A program made the translations under genes and the position numbers. The notes under the pieces are model-generated. The model made no database searches, had not been told where the DNA came from, and was given only the letters and a program-made list of their open reading frames with translations. DNA of 40,971 bases. Origin: Treponema sp. GTDB taxonomy: Bacteria > Spirochaetota > Spirochaetia > Treponematales > Breznakiellaceae. Positions 7,336 to 14,900 of the stretch are shown here, piece after piece. Positions within the stretch are counted from its first letter, which is position 1. The number at the start of each line of letters is the position of its first letter. The stretch is taken from NCBI GenBank assembly GCA_031274035.1, contig JAISQR010000134.1:1-40971 (forward strand), read 5' to 3'.

Positions 7336-9051
7336 ATGAACGAATACTTAACCCTTAAAACAGCAAATTGCCGTAATTGCTATAAATGTATACGCCATTG
7401 CCCGGTTAAATCCATACGTTTCGACGATAACCATGCCCATATTATTGCTGAAGAGTGTATACTCTGCGGCAATTGTTTTGTCATTTGTCCGCAGAATGCC
7501 AAAGAGGTCCGCAATGATGTTGAAAAGGCGCAAGCATTATTAAAGGAAGGGGCGGAAGTATATGTAAGTTTGGCGCCTTCCTTTACCGCAAATTATACCG
7601 ATGAAAAAAGCGGACGTTCCCTTACTATCGGCGCGCTGGAGAAGGCTTTAAAGAAATTAGGGTTTACCGGTATTGAGGAGACAGCCGTCGGCGCCACCAT
7701 TGTAAAACAACAGTATGACGCTTTGGTAAACGCGGGAAAACTGGATGTAATTATCAGTTCCTGCTGCCACACGGTAAATCAACTTGTTCAGAAATATTAC
7801 CCCGATGTATTGCCTTTTCTTGCCCGCGTCCTCTCTCCTATGCAGGCTCATTGCATGGACCTAAAACGCCGTCATCCCGGAGCAAAAACCGTATTCATAG
7901 GCCCCTGTATTTCCAAGAAAGCGGAGGCGGAAACCTATACAGGATTTGCCGATTGTGTGCTTACCTTTGAAGAACTTTCCCAATGGCTTTTAACTGAAAA
8001 TATTCCGTTAACATTGCTGGAAGAAGAAAAGAACAATAAAAGCCTTGCCCGTTTTTTTCCCGTTTCAGGCGGAATACTGCGTACCATGAAGAAAGCAAAT
8101 AAACATTATACCTATTTGACTATCGATGGTATCGAAAACTGTATCAGGGCTGTTGAGGATGTGGCAAAGGGAAAATTGTGTAAATGCTTCATTGAAATGT
8201 CGGCCTGCACCGGCAGTTGTACCGGCGGTCCTGTTATGGATCGGGGGGAGAAGCAGCGCAGCGAAAAGAATTATTATCCTGTGCGTGATTATATCGCCGT
8301 TTCATCCTATGCAGGAGAAGATGACTTTGCCGTAAATGACTATCCGGGTGAAGCCCTGAATAAAACCATAAACTCCCTTTTGACACGCAAGGTACACCTT
8401 GGAGAAAATTCAATTTCCGAGGTATTACGGAAAATAGGAAAAACCAGTATTGAGCATGAGTTAAATTGCGGTACTTGCGGATACAATACCTGCCGCGAAA
8501 AGGCCCAGGCGGTACTGGAAGGTAAGGCGCATGTTTTTATGTGTCTTCCGTATCTGCTGGAAAAAGCCGAATCTTTTTCGGATGATATTATTAAAAATAC
8601 TCCCAATGGGATCATTGTCCTGAACGAGAATCTTGAAGTTCACCAAATAAACTCTGCGGCTTGTAAACTTCTTAATATAAGTCAATCGGCTATACTTGGC
8701 GATCAGGTGATTCGTATTCTTGATCCAGACCCCTTTATCAAGGCGGTTCAGGAAGAAAAAAATACCTATAACAAACGTGTCTATCTTGCAGATTATGAGA
8801 AATATGTTGATGAAACAGTCATCTATGACAGGAGCTACCACATTGTTATTTGTATTATGAGGGATGTTACCGAGGAGACGCGCCAAAGAGAAATGAAAGA
8901 AACCTTTAACCGAAAAACCATAGAAATTACCGACAAGGTGATAGAAAAACAGATGAGGGCGGTTCAGGAAATTGCTTCTCTTCTGGGGGAAACAACGGCG
9001 GAAACAAAGATTGCCCTTACCAAATTGAAGGAAAGCCTAACCGATGAATAA
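7336..9051 (+). CDS. hydS: Sensory-type [FeFe] hydrogenase with PAS domain (HydS-like)
   Basis: Domain order: two [4Fe-4S] ferredoxin sites (Cys12/15/18/22 and 41/44/47/51), an H-cluster domain, a small cysteine domain (Cys378, 381, 386, 403) and a C-terminal PAS domain (about 413-520) followed by a helical tail. The H-cluster cysteines are present in SSCCHTV (143/144), GPCISKKAE (191) and EMSACTGSC (291/295). Compared with catalytic enzymes, TSCCPxW has become SSCCHTV, MPC has become GPC, and the Met before the last cysteine pair is Ser. These changes are typical of group C sensory hydrogenases, which sense H2 rather than turn it over quickly. The following SpoIIE phosphatase gene points to subgroup C3. 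The start ATG 7336 is chosen because homologues begin near the ferredoxin motif; no clear RBS is seen, so coupling to the upstream stop is likely. Confidence 0.88.
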   Translation: MNEYLTLKTANCRNCYKCIRHCPVKSIRFDDNHAHIIAEECILCGNCFVICPQNAKEVRNDVEKAQALLKEGAEVYVSLAPSFTANYTDEKSGRSLTIGALEKALKKLGFTGIEETAVGATIVKQQYDALVNAGKLDVIISSCCHTVNQLVQKYYPDVLPFLARVLSPMQAHCMDLKRRHPGAKTVFIGPCISKKAEAETYTGFADCVLTFEELSQWLLTENIPLTLLEEEKNNKSLARFFPVSGGILRTMKKANKHYTYLTIDGIENCIRAVEDVAKGKLCKCFIEMSACTGSCTGGPVMDRGEKQRSEKNYYPVRDYIAVSSYAGEDDFAVNDYPGEALNKTINSLLTRKVHLGENSISEVLRKIGKTSIEHELNCGTCGYNTCREKAQAVLEGKAHVFMCLPYLLEKAESFSDDIIKNTPNGIIVLNENLEVHQINSAACKLLNISQSAILGDQVIRILDPDPFIKAVQEEKNTYNKRVYLADYEKYVDETVIYDRSYHIVICIMRDVTEETRQREMKETFNRKTIEITDKVIEKQMRAVQEIASLLGETTAETKIALTKLKESLTDE

Positions 9052-10216
9052 TTTTTGTACCGACGCGGGTTTTGTAAGTCTTAACAAAAAAGGAGAACAG
9101 ATCTGCGGGGATCATGTTGAAATAATTCCCGGTGATAATCTTACCATAGCGGTACTTGCTGACGGTCTTGGCAGCGGTGTTAAAGCGAATATACTATCCA
9201 CATTAACAGCGAAGATCATTTCTACCATGATGGCCAATTCCCTGACCATAGAGGACTGTGTCTCCGCTATCGCCGCTACCTTGCCTATCTGCAAGGTAAG
9301 GCAGATTGCCTATTCCACCTTTACCATAATCTGTATAAAAAACAATTTAGATGCGGAAATTATTCAATATGATAATCCGCAGGTAATTCTTTTGAGGGAC
9401 GGGAAGAATTATCAATATTCCAATACATCGGAAATTATGGAAAATAAGATCATCTACAAGAGCCGGCTTAAACTGCACGAAGATGACACCTTTATCGCAA
9501 TTAGCGATGGGGTAGTTCATGCCGGAATCGGCAATGTTCTCAATTTCGGCTGGCAAAGGGATAATATCGTTCGATTTATGGAAGATGTATACGAAAAAGA
9601 TCTAACCGCAAAAACCCTTTGTTCGATTCTGCTTAATAAATGCTATTCCCTCTACGGAGGAGAACCCGGCGATGATACGACTGTCTGCACTTTAAAGATA
9701 CGTCAGCGGCAGCCGGTTAATCTGCTCATCGGTCCTCCCTCCGATCCTCAAGATGTAAAAAAAATGATGGTTCTCTTTTTTTCAAAAGAAGGAAAACATA
9801 TAGTTTGCGGCGGCACTACTTCGGATTTAGCGGCCCGGCATCTTGGTAAAACTTTGATAACCGGCTTCCCCCGTTATGTTGACGCTCAAATACCTCCTAC
9901 CGCCGCAATAGAAGGAGTGGATCTGGTTACAGAAGGCGTTATCACCATAAACAGAGTTTTGGAATATGCCAGGGATTATGTCCTTAATAATGAAAACTAT
10001 GCTCACTGGAATTACGGAAAGGACGGGGCGTCCCAAATAGCCCGCCTCCTTTTTAAAGAGGCCACGGATATTAATTTTTATGTAGGAAAGGCAATCAATC
10101 CTGCCCATCAAAACCCGGACCTTCCCATCGGTTTCAGTATCAAGATGCGTTTGATTGATGAATTGGCGTCTTGTCTTAAACAAATGGGAAAGCAAATTAA
10201 AGTAAGTTATTTTTAG
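9044..10216 (+). CDS. SpoIIE/PP2C-type serine/threonine phosphatase (390 aa)
   Basis: The N-terminal ~230 residues are a PP2C-like SpoIIE domain, with the metal-binding Asp in VLADGLGSGVKAN, a second in FIAISDGVVHAG and a third in GGEPGDDTTVCTL. Such Mn/Mg phosphatases dephosphorylate Ser/Thr on regulatory proteins. The C-terminal ~150 residues contain a Gly-Gly-Thr-Thr-Ser turn (VCGGTTSDLAARHLGKTL) and are not recognised. The gene overlaps the HydS-like hydrogenase by 8 bp, which implies translational coupling. The same pairing defines group C3 hydrogenases in anaerobes. There is no transmembrane segment or response-regulator domain, so the phosphatase probably receives its signal by direct contact with the sensor. 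The target is unknown. The nearby APH-fold kinase is a possible counterpart, by inference only. Confidence 0.85.
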   Translation: MNNFCTDAGFVSLNKKGEQICGDHVEIIPGDNLTIAVLADGLGSGVKANILSTLTAKIISTMMANSLTIEDCVSAIAATLPICKVRQIAYSTFTIICIKNNLDAEIIQYDNPQVILLRDGKNYQYSNTSEIMENKIIYKSRLKLHEDDTFIAISDGVVHAGIGNVLNFGWQRDNIVRFMEDVYEKDLTAKTLCSILLNKCYSLYGGEPGDDTTVCTLKIRQRQPVNLLIGPPSDPQDVKKMMVLFFSKEGKHIVCGGTTSDLAARHLGKTLITGFPRYVDAQIPPTAAIEGVDLVTEGVITINRVLEYARDYVLNNENYAHWNYGKDGASQIARLLFKEATDINFYVGKAINPAHQNPDLPIGFSIKMRLIDELASCLKQMGKQIKVSYF

Positions 10217-10227
10217 GAGAGTATTAT

Positions 10228-10713
10228 ATGGGTATACAATTTAGTTATGAAGCTGTTGATGGAATTGTGGAAGAATTGGGAGGGAAACCAAGTTCAATTA
10301 TTGCAATCCTCCAGAAAATTCAGGAACTTTACCGTTATCTGCCGCCTCAAGTATTTCCTCATTTAGCAAAAAAATTTGGGGTAAGCGAGGCCCGTATCTA
10401 CAGCGTGGCAACCTTTTATGAAAATTTTTCTTTGGAGCCTAAAGGAGAATATATCATAAAAATTTGCGATGGTACTGCCTGTCATGTAAGGAAATCTATC
10501 CCTATACTGAACAAACTCCGTGAAGTATTAGGGCTTTCGGAAAAAAAAATAACCACCGACGATCTAGGGTTTACCGTGGAAACCGTTTCATGTCTGGGGG
10601 CCTGCGGTCTTGCACCGGTTATGACAGTGAACGATACAGTCCATCCTGCCATGACTCCCGTGAAAGCGGAAACCCTGCTCGCGGAACTTCAGGCCGAAAG
10701 AAATACACACTAA
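10228..10713 (+). CDS. hydC: NADH-linked hydrogenase subunit, NuoE-like [2Fe-2S] protein
   Basis: This is a 161-residue thioredoxin-fold protein of the complex I 24-kDa (NuoE/HydC/HndA) family. An N-terminal helical region (IQFSYEAVDGIVEELGGKP) precedes the cluster domain. The four [2Fe-2S] ligands appear as CDGTACH (C-x4-C) and CLGACGLAP (C-x3-C). In trimeric hydrogenases it works with HydB to pass electrons from NADH through FMN. An AGGAG precedes the ATG, 11 bp after the phosphatase gene. A strong hairpin follows before hydB. Confidence 0.93.
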   Translation: MGIQFSYEAVDGIVEELGGKPSSIIAILQKIQELYRYLPPQVFPHLAKKFGVSEARIYSVATFYENFSLEPKGEYIIKICDGTACHVRKSIPILNKLREVLGLSEKKITTDDLGFTVETVSCLGACGLAPVMTVNDTVHPAMTPVKAETLLAELQAERNTH

Positions 10714-10716
10714 GAA

Positions 10717-10757
10717 CGGGGTAGTTTCAAAACTCGGCTGATTTTGAAACCACCCCG
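10717..10757 (+). other. Intergenic hairpin between hydC and hydB
   Basis: The arms 10717-10732 and 10742-10757 pair at 15 of 16 positions (one A-C mismatch) around a 9-nt loop. The downstream side has no T-run, so it is not a standard terminator. It ends 17 bp before hydB and may act as an mRNA processing or stability element. Confidence 0.75.
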
Positions 10758-10774
10758 AATTAAAGAGAGGAAAT

Positions 10775-12679
10775 ATGTTGACGGATAGAAGCTCTTTACG
10801 GAAAGTTAGAGCGGCGTATGAAACAGCGCTCAATGCGGAGAAAAAAAAGATACTTGTTTGCGCCGGGACAGGGTGCGTTTCGTCAGGATCGATGGCCATT
10901 TACGAAGAACTTATTTCATTGATGAATAAACAAAACATAGTCTGTTCTGTAGAACTCCGCCTGGAATCTGAATCGGACAATGAAACGGTAAATTTACACC
11001 CGGCTGTAAATCCTATCGGAGTAAAACGGAGCGGCTGTCACGGCTTTTGTGAAATGGGTCCGCTTATTTTGATTGAACCCGAAGGGTTTCTTTATACCAA
11101 GGTACAACTTGCGGATTGTAAAGAAATAATCGAACAAACAATATGTAAAGGGATCGCTGTAGAAAGACTCTCCTACCGTAAAAATGGGAACACGTATCCT
11201 AAAAGAAATGAAATTCCGTTTTATGGCAAGCAAACCCGCCTGGTGCTGGAACATTGCGGACAGATAGACGCAACTTCAATCCGGGAATACTTTGCCGTAG
11301 GGGGCTATCAGGCTTTTGAAAAAGCCCTCTTTGATATGAGCGCCGGCCAGATTATCGATGAAATCTCCGAATCAAACCTCCGCGGACGGGGAGGCGGAGG
11401 TTTCCCGGCAGGGCGTAAATGGTCCCAGGTTAAGCGGCAGACGGAAGGGCAAAAGTATATTGTTTGTAACGGAGACGAAGGGGATCCCGGCGCGTTCATG
11501 GACAGAAGCGTTATGGAGGGAGACCCCCACCGTATGATAGAAGGTATGCTTATCGGAGCCTTGGCCTGCGGCGTTTCCGAGGGATATATCTATGTCCGCG
11601 CCGAATATCCCCTGGCAGTAAGCCGGTTAATGACTGCTATTGAACAGGCAAAGGAATACGGTCTTATCGGAGAACGTATACTGGGGACAGCTTTCAGTTT
11701 TGATCTGCATATTAACCGCGGAGCAGGAGCCTTTGTATGCGGCGAGGGCAGCGCCCTTACCGCATCTATTGAAGGAAAACGGGGAATGCCCAGAGTTAAG
11801 CCTCCCCGTACCGTTGAACAGGGACTTTTTGAAAAACCGACGGTACTTAACAACGTAGAAACATTTGCCAATGTACCCCTCATTATAAACCGCGGTGCGG
11901 CGTGGTATAAATCTATAGGCCCCGCTAACAGCCCTGGTACAAAAGCCTTTGCCCTTACCGGTAATATTGAAAACACCGGCCTTATTGAAGTGCCTATGGG
12001 AACAACCCTACGGGAAATTATCTTTGATGTGGGCGGCGGCATGAAGGGAAACGGAGAATTTAAGGCCGTTCAGATCGGCGGTCCATCGGGGGGCTGCCTT
12101 ACCGCCGAACATCTGGATCTTCCGGTGGATTTTGATTCACTTAAAAAGGTTGGCGCCATGATAGGATCCGGCGGACTTGTGGTTATGGACGATCAAACCT
12201 GCATGGTGGAAATAGCCCGCTTCTTTATGAACTTTACCCAAAATGAGTCCTGCGGAAAATGCGTTCCCTGCCGCGAAGGTACTAAACGGATGCTCGCCAT
12301 CCTTGAACGTATCGTTGCGGGTGAAGGCAGGGAAGAGGATATAGATCTGCTCCTGGAGTTGGCGGATACTATTTCTGAAACAGCCCTGTGCGGTCTCGGA
12401 AAGACCGCCCCGTTTCCGGTTGTAAGTACCATTAGAAGTTTCCGCGGCGAATATGAAGCTCACATACATGAAAAACACTGCCCCGCGGGAAGCTGCCGGA
12501 AGTTAAAGCGCATTTATATAAAAGCGGAAAAGTGCAAGGGGTGTTCCAAATGTTCCCGCGTCTGCCCGGTAGGTGCAATCAGCGGTAAGATAAAAGAACC
12601 CTTTGCAATAGATACGGCCAAGTGTATTAAATGCGAAGCCTGCATTGAAGCATGTCCCTTTAAGGCGATAGCAGGTTAA
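10775..12679 (+). CDS. hydB: NADH-linked hydrogenase subunit, NuoF-like flavoprotein
   Basis: The 634 residues contain, in order, an N-terminal thioredoxin-like [2Fe-2S] domain (Cys29/34 and Cys88/92), the FMN/NADH-binding NuoF core with GRGGGGFPAGRKW (about 204-216) and VCNGDEGDPGAF, an SLBB domain, the [4Fe-4S] site ESCGKCVPCREGT, and a C-terminal pair of [4Fe-4S] ferredoxin sites (CKGCSKCSRVCP and CIKCEACIEACP). This is the HydB/HndC architecture of trimeric, often electron-bifurcating [FeFe] hydrogenases, where FMN takes or gives electrons to NAD(P). Full length. A GAGAGG precedes the ATG. Whether this enzyme bifurcates (NADH plus ferredoxin) or is simply NADH-linked cannot be told from sequence alone. 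Confidence 0.95.
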   Translation: MLTDRSSLRKVRAAYETALNAEKKKILVCAGTGCVSSGSMAIYEELISLMNKQNIVCSVELRLESESDNETVNLHPAVNPIGVKRSGCHGFCEMGPLILIEPEGFLYTKVQLADCKEIIEQTICKGIAVERLSYRKNGNTYPKRNEIPFYGKQTRLVLEHCGQIDATSIREYFAVGGYQAFEKALFDMSAGQIIDEISESNLRGRGGGGFPAGRKWSQVKRQTEGQKYIVCNGDEGDPGAFMDRSVMEGDPHRMIEGMLIGALACGVSEGYIYVRAEYPLAVSRLMTAIEQAKEYGLIGERILGTAFSFDLHINRGAGAFVCGEGSALTASIEGKRGMPRVKPPRTVEQGLFEKPTVLNNVETFANVPLIINRGAAWYKSIGPANSPGTKAFALTGNIENTGLIEVPMGTTLREIIFDVGGGMKGNGEFKAVQIGGPSGGCLTAEHLDLPVDFDSLKKVGAMIGSGGLVVMDDQTCMVEIARFFMNFTQNESCGKCVPCREGTKRMLAILERIVAGEGREEDIDLLLELADTISETALCGLGKTAPFPVVSTIRSFRGEYEAHIHEKHCPAGSCRKLKRIYIKAEKCKGCSKCSRVCPVGAISGKIKEPFAIDTAKCIKCEACIEACPFKAIAG

Positions 12680-12699
12680 GAATTGTAAAAATTCCAGAG

Positions 12700-12723
12700 C
12701 CCGCTAAGAACCAGGTTCGCGGG
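12700..12723 (+). other. Intergenic hairpin between hydB and hydA
   Basis: CCCGC (12700-12704) pairs with GCGGG (12719-12723), and GAA/TTC continues the stem after a 3-nt bulge. It lies in the 85-bp hydB-hydA gap with no T-run after it, so it resembles the hydC-hydB hairpin in position rather than in sequence. Confidence 0.5.
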
Positions 12724-12764
12724 GGAGCTTTAGGGCGAGGTAGTTTATTTTAAGGATTTCTATA

Positions 12765-14516
12765 ATGATGAAAGAGTATATGATAATTGACGGAATTCCG
12801 ATTGAAATACAGGAAGAAAAAAACATCCTTGAACTGATCCGTAAGGCAGGGATAGATATTCCAACCTTCTGCTATCATTCGGAACTTTCAATTTACGGCG
12901 CCTGCCGGATGTGTATGGTAGAGACTGAAAAAGGCGGCCTTGAAGCCGCCTGCTCAACGCCGCCCCGGGCAGGAACGCAGATTAAAACAAATACGGATAA
13001 GCTGCGTAAGTACCGCAGGATGATTTTGGAATTGCTCCTGGCAAACCATTGCCGGGATTGCACCACCTGCGGAAATAACGGAAGCTGCAAACTTCAGGAC
13101 CTGGCGAAACGTTTCAATATTCAGAACGTCCGCTTCCCCAATACCGCTGAAAACCCGGACATTGACGATTCTTCACTCTGTATAACCCGCGATCAGAATA
13201 AGTGTATTCTCTGCGGCGATTGCGTCAGAATGTGCAACGAGGTGCAGGCTGTGGGGGCCATTGATTTTGCCCACCGGGGATCAAACATGAAGGTAAGCGC
13301 CCTGTTCGGCAGAAAGATAGCCGAATCCTCCTGTGTGGGCTGCGGCCAATGCGCGGCGGTTTGTCCTACAGGCGCTATTGTGGTAAAGAATGATACCGCT
13401 AAGGTCTGGAAGGCTCTGGACGACAAACGCATAAAGGTAAGCTGTCAAATCGCTCCGGCGGTTCGGGTTGCGGTGGGGCGGGAATTCGGCTTAATCTCAA
13501 ATAAAGGTTCGGAGGGTAATGATATAGGTCTTATTATCGCCGCGCTCAGACGTTTAGGTTTTGATGAAATATACGATACCGCCACCGGAGCTGACCTTAC
13601 GGTGCTTGAGGAAGCCAACGAATTAATCAAGCGTCTTGAAGATCGGAAAGAAGAGAATCCTTCCAGATCGAGTGCAGGGATGCCCCTCTTTACTTCATGC
13701 TGCCCTGCCTGGGTTCAATTTGTGGAGAAACAGTATCCCGAATTATTACCCAGTCTTTCAAGCGCCCGTTCTCCTATGCAGATGTTTGCATCGGTTATTA
13801 AAGAGGAAGTAAGCCTAAGTTCAAGCCGTACCCATGTGCATATAGCTATCATGCCCTGTACCGCTAAAAAGTTTGAGGCTGCCAGGGATGAATTTAAAAT
13901 TAATGGAATACCCCAGGTTGATTATGTGATTACCACCCAGGAATTAATCCGTATGATAAAAGAATCGGGGATACTCTTTTCTGAATTAAGCCCTGAATCG
14001 GTAGATATGCCCTTTGGAACCATCACCGGCGCGGGGTTGATTTTCGGGGTTACCGGCGGTGTAACCGAAGCGGTAATACGGAGGATCTCCGGGGATAAAT
14101 CCTCAACGGCGCTTATGGCCTTGAGTTTTCAGGGGTTTCGGGGCATGGATGGGATCAAAACCGCAAAGATTATGGCGGGTGAACGGGAACTCAGCATTGC
14201 CGTTGTAAGCGGCCTTAAAAACGCGGCCGGTATTATTGAAGGCATTAAAAGCGGACAGAGCGAATACCGCTTTGATTTTGTTGAAGTAATGGCCTGTCCC
14301 GGAGGCTGTGTCAGCGGTGCGGGTCAACCCCAGGCGCTGCCGACGGTTAAAGAAGAACGGGGAAAAGGTCTCTATTCGGCAGATAAACTCTGCGCTATCA
14401 AACGGTCTGAAGAGAATCCCCTTATGATGAATCTATACAACGGCCTGCTCAAAGGGCGGGTCCACGAATTATTGCATGTTAAATACGGCCGCGATAAGGA
14501 GAAAATCCATGCTTGA
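12765..14516 (+). CDS. hydA: Catalytic [FeFe] hydrogenase large subunit (HydA/HndD type)
   Basis: This enzyme interconverts protons and H2 at the H-cluster. The 583 residues comprise an N-terminal [2Fe-2S] domain (Cys36, 47, 50, 63), a His-Cys3 [4Fe-4S] site (HCRDCTTCGNNGSC), two ferredoxin clusters (CILCGDCVRMC and CVGCGQCAAVC) and the H domain. L1 is FTSCCPAW with Cys312 as the expected proton relay and Cys313 as a cluster ligand; L2 is MPCTAKKFE (Cys365); L3 is EVMACPGGC (Cys511/515). The motif after L3 reads SGAGQP where GGGQP is usual. All catalytic residues are present, unlike in the HydS-like paralogue. The M3-type domain layout with hydB/hydC beside it predicts the trimeric group A3 enzyme. 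AGGA at 12753-12756 supports the start. Confidence 0.96.
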   Translation: MMKEYMIIDGIPIEIQEEKNILELIRKAGIDIPTFCYHSELSIYGACRMCMVETEKGGLEAACSTPPRAGTQIKTNTDKLRKYRRMILELLLANHCRDCTTCGNNGSCKLQDLAKRFNIQNVRFPNTAENPDIDDSSLCITRDQNKCILCGDCVRMCNEVQAVGAIDFAHRGSNMKVSALFGRKIAESSCVGCGQCAAVCPTGAIVVKNDTAKVWKALDDKRIKVSCQIAPAVRVAVGREFGLISNKGSEGNDIGLIIAALRRLGFDEIYDTATGADLTVLEEANELIKRLEDRKEENPSRSSAGMPLFTSCCPAWVQFVEKQYPELLPSLSSARSPMQMFASVIKEEVSLSSSRTHVHIAIMPCTAKKFEAARDEFKINGIPQVDYVITTQELIRMIKESGILFSELSPESVDMPFGTITGAGLIFGVTGGVTEAVIRRISGDKSSTALMALSFQGFRGMDGIKTAKIMAGERELSIAVVSGLKNAAGIIEGIKSGQSEYRFDFVEVMACPGGCVSGAGQPQALPTVKEERGKGLYSADKLCAIKRSEENPLMMNLYNGLLKGRVHELLHVKYGRDKEKIHA

Positions 14517-14754
14517 GTTATGTGTATGTATCGGCAGTTCATGCCATATTAAAGGATCCTATAATGTCATTCAAACTTTCCAGCAGCTTATCGAGGAAGA
14601 AGCCCTCCATGATAAGATTACCTTCAAATCCAGCTTTTGCCAAAAGCAATGTCAGCATCCGGGTGTGGCGGTTTCAGTGGACGGAATCATCCATCAGGTA
14701 AGTACGGAAAAGGCAAAGGAATTTTTTATTACCCAAGTGATAACAAAGGTATAG
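14509..14754 (+). CDS. Free-standing thioredoxin-like [2Fe-2S] ferredoxin (81 aa)
   Basis: The protein has the cluster ligand pattern of the NuoE C-terminal domain without its N-terminal helices: CIGSSC (C-x4-C) and CQKQC (C-x3-C) followed by HPGVAVSVDG. It overlaps hydA by 8 bp, and AAGGAGA at 14496-14502 fixes the start at ATG 14509. Similar small proteins accompany hydrogenase and complex I-like gene sets and probably serve as an accessory electron carrier or subunit. It is the third such fold in this locus, after HydC and the HydB N-terminus. Confidence 0.85.
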   Translation: MLELCVCIGSSCHIKGSYNVIQTFQQLIEEEALHDKITFKSSFCQKQCQHPGVAVSVDGIIHQVSTEKAKEFFITQVITKV

Positions 14755-14763
14755 GGCGGGTCA

Positions 14764-14788
14764 TTCCCAAAAACTGAAGTTTGGGGAA
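14764..14788 (+). other. Hairpin at the 3' end of the hydrogenase genes
   Basis: TTCCCAAA (14764-14771) pairs with TTTGGGGAA (14780-14788) with one bulged G. No T-run follows, so termination by this structure alone is doubtful. Confidence 0.45.
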
Positions 14789-14814
14789 GGTCTTGGGTAT
14801 CCTCTATGCGCATA

Positions 14815-14845
14815 ATCCGTTAAAAAGTAAAATTTTTTAACGGAT
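14815..14845. promoter_or_regulatory. Perfect 12-bp inverted repeat, candidate operator before rex
   Basis: ATCCGTTAAAAA (14815-14826) and TTTTTAACGGAT (14834-14845) are perfect inverted arms with a 7-bp spacer. The right arm ends next to the predicted -35 of rex. The GTTAA/TTAAC ends recall Rex half-sites, but the spacing is wider than the usual Rex box (TTGTTAA-N4-6-TTAACAA), so binding by Rex is only a guess. Confidence 0.6.
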
Positions 14846-14847
14846 AC

Positions 14848-14876
14848 CTGTTAATTTTCCTAAGTTATGCTATAAT
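14848..14876 (+). promoter_or_regulatory. Promoter of rex
   Basis: A perfect TATAAT at 14871-14876 lies 17 bp after a weak -35 (CTGTTA, 14848-14853). TTATGC and GCATAA (14865-14870 and 14881-14886) form an inverted repeat around the -10 box, which could hold a repressor. Confidence 0.6.
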
Positions 14877-14900
14877 TGCAGCATAAGACAAGGAGCGCTT

